Part shown: one piece after another, positions 22,713-26,770 of the stretch
Position numbering within the stretch: the stretch's first letter is position 1
How the letters are laid out: every line of letters starts with the position of its first letter
Assembly: GCA_017454585.1 (NCBI GenBank)
Contig: JAFTCU010000186.1
Coordinates: forward strand, 1 to 26,770
DNA: 26,770 nt
DNA from: Thermoguttaceae bacterium
GTDB lineage: Bacteria > Planctomycetota > Planctomycetia > Pirellulales > Thermoguttaceae
Reading direction: 5' to 3'
Made by a program: the position numbers and the translations under genes
Notes under the pieces: model-generated
Told to the model about the DNA's origin: nothing
Database searches by the model: none
Seen by the model: only the letters and a program-made list of their open reading frames with translations

Positions 22713-22856
22713 TTTATTTAAACACAGATTTCCACGGATTAAAAGGATTAAAAGGATTTCGTTTTTTTAGCTGGAAAGCCGAATAAATACTTAAAATTCC
22801 TTTTAAAATAATCTGCGGAAATCCATTTAATCCGTGGAAATCCGTGTTTAAATAAA
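22713..22856. repeat. Long inverted repeat (37-bp arms)
   Basis: Arms at 22713-22749 and 22820-22856 are inverted copies with two mismatches, starting TTTATTTAAACAC and rich in GGATT. The 70-bp centre holds further partial GGATTT/AAATCC pairs. This is the only notable content of the 282-bp gap between the GH42-like gene and the nucleotidyltransferase-like gene. It may be a dispersed non-autonomous element. Confidence 0.75.
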
Positions 22857-22939
22857 CGTCTGAAGCGGAAACGGTTTGGTGTTTAAAATGGGCTGGTTTT
22901 TTGAAAATCATTAAATATTCAGGAGCAAAATGCAGGAAT

Positions 22940-24052
22940 TCACTCTTCCTGCTCTTTTCTCTCCGCTCTTTCTTTCTTCCTCTGGCGATACTTCGCCCAA
23001 AGGTGCGGCACGAGGATCCTCAGCGGCATCCGGAGGAAATGTGAGCGAATGTAAAGCGCCGATCTCGCGCAGGACGCCGTGAAACGCTCCTCGCCCGAAA
23101 TCTCCGGCTCGATCGTCAGCGGCACCAGAGTGCGCATAAGCCGCCGAGAGAGGAAACCACCGCGGAACTTTTCGACCTCGCGGAGAAAATCGTCCGGGAA
23201 AATCGTCCCCAAAAGTGACTGGCAAAACGTCACGGCGTAGTAGAAAGGCCGTGTCAGGTTCAACTGCCGGGCGCGAGCGAGCAGTTTTTCCCAAAATTCC
23301 GGGTCCTTTTCCGGGAAGTACGCGAACATCTCGTTCAGATCAATCAGATCCCGCGCGCAATTATCCAGCTCGCCGTCCTGAAAAAGGTGGACCGCCGAGT
23401 GGAGCAGCATGTCACGGGGCGAAAGGACGAACAAATTGTCGCGAAGCGGGACGATCTCCTCAAAAAGGAGCGCCGCGTCCACCGTCAGTCGGCCGGTTCG
23501 CGGGAGGATCGTGTGGTGCACGTCGAGCGTCGTCCCCCGGTCCAGGTGGACCATCGGCGGGATCTCATGCATCCAGTCGCGGTAAAAGTGCTCGTCGTAC
23601 TCGGATTTTTTCTCGGGGATCCATCCTGCCACGAGGAGCGCGGCCTCGATCTGCGGAAGGGTTTCGATCGGCGTCATGACGTCCACGTCCACGGAGATCC
23701 GCCCGCGCCCCCACGGAAGATCCGCCGCCTGGTACGCTGCGCCCTTGAGCAAAACCAGCGGGATTTCCCGCTCCGGGGCGTCCGCCGTAAACGATTTTCC
23801 AAGCGTCGCGCGACACAGGCATTCCGCCTCCCAAAGCGTCTGGCGTCGGCCACGTTCCGCCTTCACCTTCGCCGATTCGAGGAACCACCGCCCCTTTTCC
23901 GGCACGGCATCCAAAAGGCCGTGGTCCTCGATGAAATACGCGAGCGTCCCGAGCAGCTTCGCAGGCCGCGCGAGCTGAAAGAGCCGCTCCCACTGTGTGT
24001 GGGACCATTCGCGGGAAGATTCGGGATTTCGGAAAAAGTCTAAAAGGAGCAT
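22940..24052 (-). CDS. Nucleotidyltransferase-fold protein (NTP_transf_5-like)
   Basis: The 370-aa protein resembles the uncharacterised nucleotidyltransferase family often found in polysaccharide and surface-glycan loci. The core runs from LVLLKGAAYQAADLPWG through the acidic DVDVMTP, where DVDV corresponds to the DxD metal site, to TLDVHHTILP with a further aspartate and histidines. HSAVHLFQDGELDNCARDLIDLNEM is the usual helical segment after the core. The C-terminus is Arg/Glu/Lys-rich. The natural substrate of this family is unknown. The gene starts 48 bp after the upstream glycosidase-like gene and is probably transcribed with it. Only a weak GAAAG precedes the ATG. Confidence 0.75.
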   Translation of the reverse strand: MLLLDFFRNPESSREWSHTQWERLFQLARPAKLLGTLAYFIEDHGLLDAVPEKGRWFLESAKVKAERGRRQTLWEAECLCRATLGKSFTADAPEREIPLVLLKGAAYQAADLPWGRGRISVDVDVMTPIETLPQIEAALLVAGWIPEKKSEYDEHFYRDWMHEIPPMVHLDRGTTLDVHHTILPRTGRLTVDAALLFEEIVPLRDNLFVLSPRDMLLHSAVHLFQDGELDNCARDLIDLNEMFAYFPEKDPEFWEKLLARARQLNLTRPFYYAVTFCQSLLGTIFPDDFLREVEKFRGGFLSRRLMRTLVPLTIEPEISGEERFTASCARSALYIRSHFLRMPLRILVPHLWAKYRQRKKERAERKEQEE

Positions 24053-24100
24053 CGTTTCTTTCGAGTGTGAATTCTGGGATGGGAAGAAAGCGGTCCGTCG

Positions 24101-26770
24101 TCACCGGGCAACGTAACTGAACGCGCCGGGAACCGGGTCGATGTACGTGAAACCGTCGCGCTGAATGATTCGGGCCGGGCCGAGGGAGCGGCCGTCGAAA
24201 TCCAGTGCCGTGGCCTCGGTGATCGGGACCCGGAAGCCGACCGACGCGCCGGGCAGGAAAATGAACTCGTACCGTGCGCCGGAATCCTTTCCGTAGTCGC
24301 CGTCTTTCAGGAGCCGGCAGACCGCCGCGCCTTCACCTCGCGCTTTCGCGCAGGTCTGCGAGCCGTCGCGGGAGTCGAAGTAAATGTAAGCCGGGGACTC
24401 GCAGTAACTGAAGCGCCGTCCGTCCCGTTCGTTCGACTCGACGAAAATCTGACCGTCCTCAGTCCAGCCGACGAAGCCGCCCGGAGCAATTTCGAGTTTT
24501 CGGCCGTCGATCTCCGCACGGAGCCAGTCGGCTTTGCTCCCATTTGCCGCCACGACCGTTCCATCGGCGTAGTGAACCACCGGCTGACTGCGTTTCAGGG
24601 CGCCGGAAGCGATTGCTGCGCTCGTCGGAAGGAGCGTCCCGTCCTCCGCCGCGTAGTGAATGGACCGAACGGACGCCTGCGTATAACGGGCCGCAAGCTG
24701 CTGGTTCATGAAGTACGAGCGCATCCCGATGCGGATCCCGTCCTCAAAATGAAGCGTTCCGGGCACTCCGTACGCCAGCCCGAACGCCTTGGGCGGGGTA
24801 AACGCGTAGTCCAGAACGAGGAACCCGATGTGGCCGAACGCGGCGGTCCCGGCGAGGTACCGGTCCACGAGCAGATCCCGGCCCGCCTCGCCCGGTTCGT
24901 CCTGATGCGGAACGTAGAAAAGACGCTCCTCGCGCGTTTTTCCGGGTGAGTACATTCCGAGGCTTCCAAGCCCGAAATCGCACTCCAGGTCGTGGATCCT
25001 GAGGAGGTCAAAATCGACGAGCCACGGGTTTTCGTCCAGTTTATAGCCCTGATCCTGCGCGTAGTTTCCGTCGGTCAGACCCGCGTAAAAGTAGTGGTTC
25101 GGCCCCTCGGAATAAACCGGCCCGGCCCACGCTTTTTTCTGGAAAAGCATCACTTTCCCGTAGGCGAAAAACGTTGCGGCGAATTTTCCCGCCTCCGGGA
25201 CCCGCGCGTCATAGTCCGTCCGGTTCCACGGCGCCACGGACGTATGCACGTCACAGTATGCCGTGTTGAAGTAAAACTTTTTCGCGAGTTCCGGAGCCAG
25301 CCGCTCGCAAAAATCGATCACGTAGTACGGTTTCGGTCCGTACGTCCGCATCCAGCTCGGCTGAAAGTTTCCGTCCGGCAGTCGGCCGACCCGGTCGGGA
25401 CTCCAAAACTCATTGACGGGCGCAAAATCCGTGAAATTATTGTACGGACCGTACATGAAGCCGAGGCGGTCGCGGAGAAAATGCGAATATTCGACCTGCG
25501 CATCATCGCCGCCTTTCGTTGGGTCGGTGCTCGTGCGAAAGGTGAAACTTTCGCCCCCTTCGCGCCACTGCGTCTCGTGGTCATTAATCACCACTTCGCG
25601 CAGGCCGTAGCGCCACGCCCGGAGCCAAAAATCCCGGTCCTGCGCCCGTTCCTGCGCCGCATGGACCCGCCAGAGATTCGTCCCGGCCACCGCTTTGTAC
25701 GGGGAGGCCGGATTCGGAATGAACGGGAGCACTTCGTCGAATTTCGGCGAAACGGTCACGACGAAACGCTCGAACGCCGGGTTCCACGTCCCGTCGGTTT
25801 TGGGGCGGTACTCGACCCCCTCGTGGAAAACCGCGGAGGAGCCGTCCACCCGATGCAGGCTGGAGCAATAACTCGCGGCACTCAAGTACCAGTCCACCTC
25901 GCCGGCGAGGTAGCCCGGTTCACCGGGCCCGGCCGCCAACGCGATGACCGCCGGACGGCGTGCGGAGTAGCCCTGACCGCCCGTCCAGTACGGGACCGGG
26001 ACCGCCTGCGGGCTTTCCAGCCCCTGCGCCTGGCCGAACGAAATTTTCGCGACGGACGGCGCATCGCAGGCCGTTTCCAAAACCAGAGTTTTGCCGACGA
26101 GCCGCAGCGCGTACGTCACCACGGCCTCGGCGGTTTTCGAGTGGATTTTCGCCCGGATCTTCAGCGTTTCACCGTCTTTCTGAACGTCCAGGATCTCGGC
26201 GCTTTCCGCCATTTCGGCTTCCTTTTGGGCGTTTACGATCTCCGTCACGCCGCCATTTTCTAGGGGCCGAAACGCCGCGCCGCCGTTCCAGCTCGCGGTC
26301 AGGTCTGACCACGTGCCCGTCCGGGGCGCAAAACGGACTTCCAGCCGGCCGTCGGAACCCGCGTAGGTGAAGCGGAACGCGCCGCCCGTTTCGGCCTCAA
26401 GCGCATTTTTCGAGTCTGGGGCGGCAGAAGGCGGAATGATCGTTTCCGGCCGCGTCGGGAACGTAAATTTCGGGTCCAGATCCGGGTCCGGCCCAAACGC
26501 CCGATGGACCGCCGGCTTGAGCGGAGCGAGTTTTTCGGCAAAGAAAGCCAAATCGTCGAAGTAGATTTCCCGGTCAAACGTCTGCGTCCCGCCGGTCACG
26601 CGGAAACCGTCAAAAAAGACGTTCGGCCCGTTGAGCAGCGCGGCCTGTTCCGGCGTGAAACGAAGCTGGACCAGGTACCAGTTTCGCCAGTCGATCTGAC
26701 GGAACGGGATCTCGACCGGCTTTCCATCTGCGAGAAAGCAAAGCGAAAGCGTCGGGATCGGGACGCTCAG
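24101..26770 (-). CDS. Large glycoside-hydrolase-like protein, 5' end outside the window
   Basis: The reading frame is open from its stop at 24101 to the right edge, so at least 889 codons are visible and the true start lies beyond it; the GTG at 26599 is internal. The visible N-terminal part has a jelly-roll, sugar-binding look (WYLVQLRFTPEQ, NVFFDGFRVTGG, REIYFDDLAFF). A beta-sandwich domain follows. The centre looks like a TIM barrel of a retaining glycosidase: REVVINDHETQW, KFYFNTAYCDVHTSVAPWNR with a candidate catalytic Asp, and VYSEGPNHYFYAGLTDG with a candidate Glu. A beta-rich C-terminal region ends the protein. The family cannot be fixed from sequence alone; endo-alpha-N-acetylgalactosaminidase-like (GH101) or DUF5696-like barrels are possibilities. 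The third-codon GC is high, like its downstream neighbours. Confidence 0.7.
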   Translation of the reverse strand: MSVPIPTLSLCFLADGKPVEIPFRQIDWRNWYLVQLRFTPEQAALLNGPNVFFDGFRVTGGTQTFDREIYFDDLAFFAEKLAPLKPAVHRAFGPDPDLDPKFTFPTRPETIIPPSAAPDSKNALEAETGGAFRFTYAGSDGRLEVRFAPRTGTWSDLTASWNGGAAFRPLENGGVTEIVNAQKEAEMAESAEILDVQKDGETLKIRAKIHSKTAEAVVTYALRLVGKTLVLETACDAPSVAKISFGQAQGLESPQAVPVPYWTGGQGYSARRPAVIALAAGPGEPGYLAGEVDWYLSAASYCSSLHRVDGSSAVFHEGVEYRPKTDGTWNPAFERFVVTVSPKFDEVLPFIPNPASPYKAVAGTNLWRVHAAQERAQDRDFWLRAWRYGLREVVINDHETQWREGGESFTFRTSTDPTKGGDDAQVEYSHFLRDRLGFMYGPYNNFTDFAPVNEFWSPDRVGRLPDGNFQPSWMRTYGPKPYYVIDFCERLAPELAKKFYFNTAYCDVHTSVAPWNRTDYDARVPEAGKFAATFFAYGKVMLFQKKAWAGPVYSEGPNHYFYAGLTDGNYAQDQGYKLDENPWLVDFDLLRIHDLECDFGLGSLGMYSPGKTREERLFYVPHQDEPGEAGRDLLVDRYLAGTAAFGHIGFLVLDYAFTPPKAFGLAYGVPGTLHFEDGIRIGMRSYFMNQQLAARYTQASVRSIHYAAEDGTLLPTSAAIASGALKRSQPVVHYADGTVVAANGSKADWLRAEIDGRKLEIAPGGFVGWTEDGQIFVESNERDGRRFSYCESPAYIYFDSRDGSQTCAKARGEGAAVCRLLKDGDYGKDSGARYEFIFLPGASVGFRVPITEATALDFDGRSLGPARIIQRDGFTYIDPVPGAFSYVAR

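Noticed and set aside
24992..26263. 423-codon plus-strand ORF opposite the large glycosidase-like gene
   Set aside because: Same kind of antisense shadow; composition is Arg/Val-rich and featureless.

Overview
The window looks like a chromosomal piece of a planctomycete-like bacterium of the PVC group, possibly from a gut or another polysaccharide-rich habitat. This rests on four things: a gene for the small basic protein family shared by Planctomycetes, Verrucomicrobia and Chlamydiae; a squalene-cyclase-like toroid domain and a polytopic membrane protein of types common in planctomycetes; a 1477-residue protein resembling planctomycete conserved hypotheticals; and several secreted carbohydrate-active enzymes. 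The assignment is an inference, and I cannot name a genus.

Layout. Positions 1-186 hold tRNA-Tyr and tRNA-Thr on the minus strand, in the order (Thr then Tyr) seen upstream of tuf in many bacteria. At 354-2828 (minus) lies a secreted fusion of a GH39-like glycosidase with an alpha/alpha-toroid domain. rpsR (bS18, minus) and a 1477-aa protein of unknown function (plus) share a divergent promoter region. An exported esterase follows, then an 18-repeat BspA-type leucine-rich-repeat gene sitting exactly between two nearly identical 93-bp palindromic elements. trpE and an Aas-type acyl-ACP/acyl-CoA synthetase are on the minus strand. A 768-aa exported low-complexity protein with a thioredoxin-like domain and a DUF167 protein form a plus-strand pair. 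Next come the small basic protein, a YqeG-type HAD phosphatase (minus), a polytopic membrane protein (plus) and a small zinc-ribbon protein (minus). The last 6.5 kb (minus) holds a GH42-like glycosidase, a nucleotidyltransferase-like protein and a very large glycosidase-like protein running off the right edge.

Two signals stand out. First, the housekeeping-type transcription units (tRNAs, rpsR, the 1477-aa gene, the small basic protein, the zinc-ribbon gene, probably the acyl synthetase) share one promoter layout: a run of 5-8 C directly 5' of the -35 hexamer and exactly 16 bp between -35 and -10. Every C/G run of seven or more that I found in the window sits in this position. Second, the pair of 93-bp elements (27-bp terminal inverted repeats, each itself a hairpin, TA at both ends) brackets the LRR gene with 0 and 4 bp to spare, like a MITE-bounded gene cassette.

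Functionally the window mixes core functions (translation, tryptophan and lipid metabolism) with polysaccharide-degrading and surface functions. The latter lack the C-tract promoter and have a visibly more GC-rich third-codon composition at the right end. All assignments come from reading the sequence; no database search was run.
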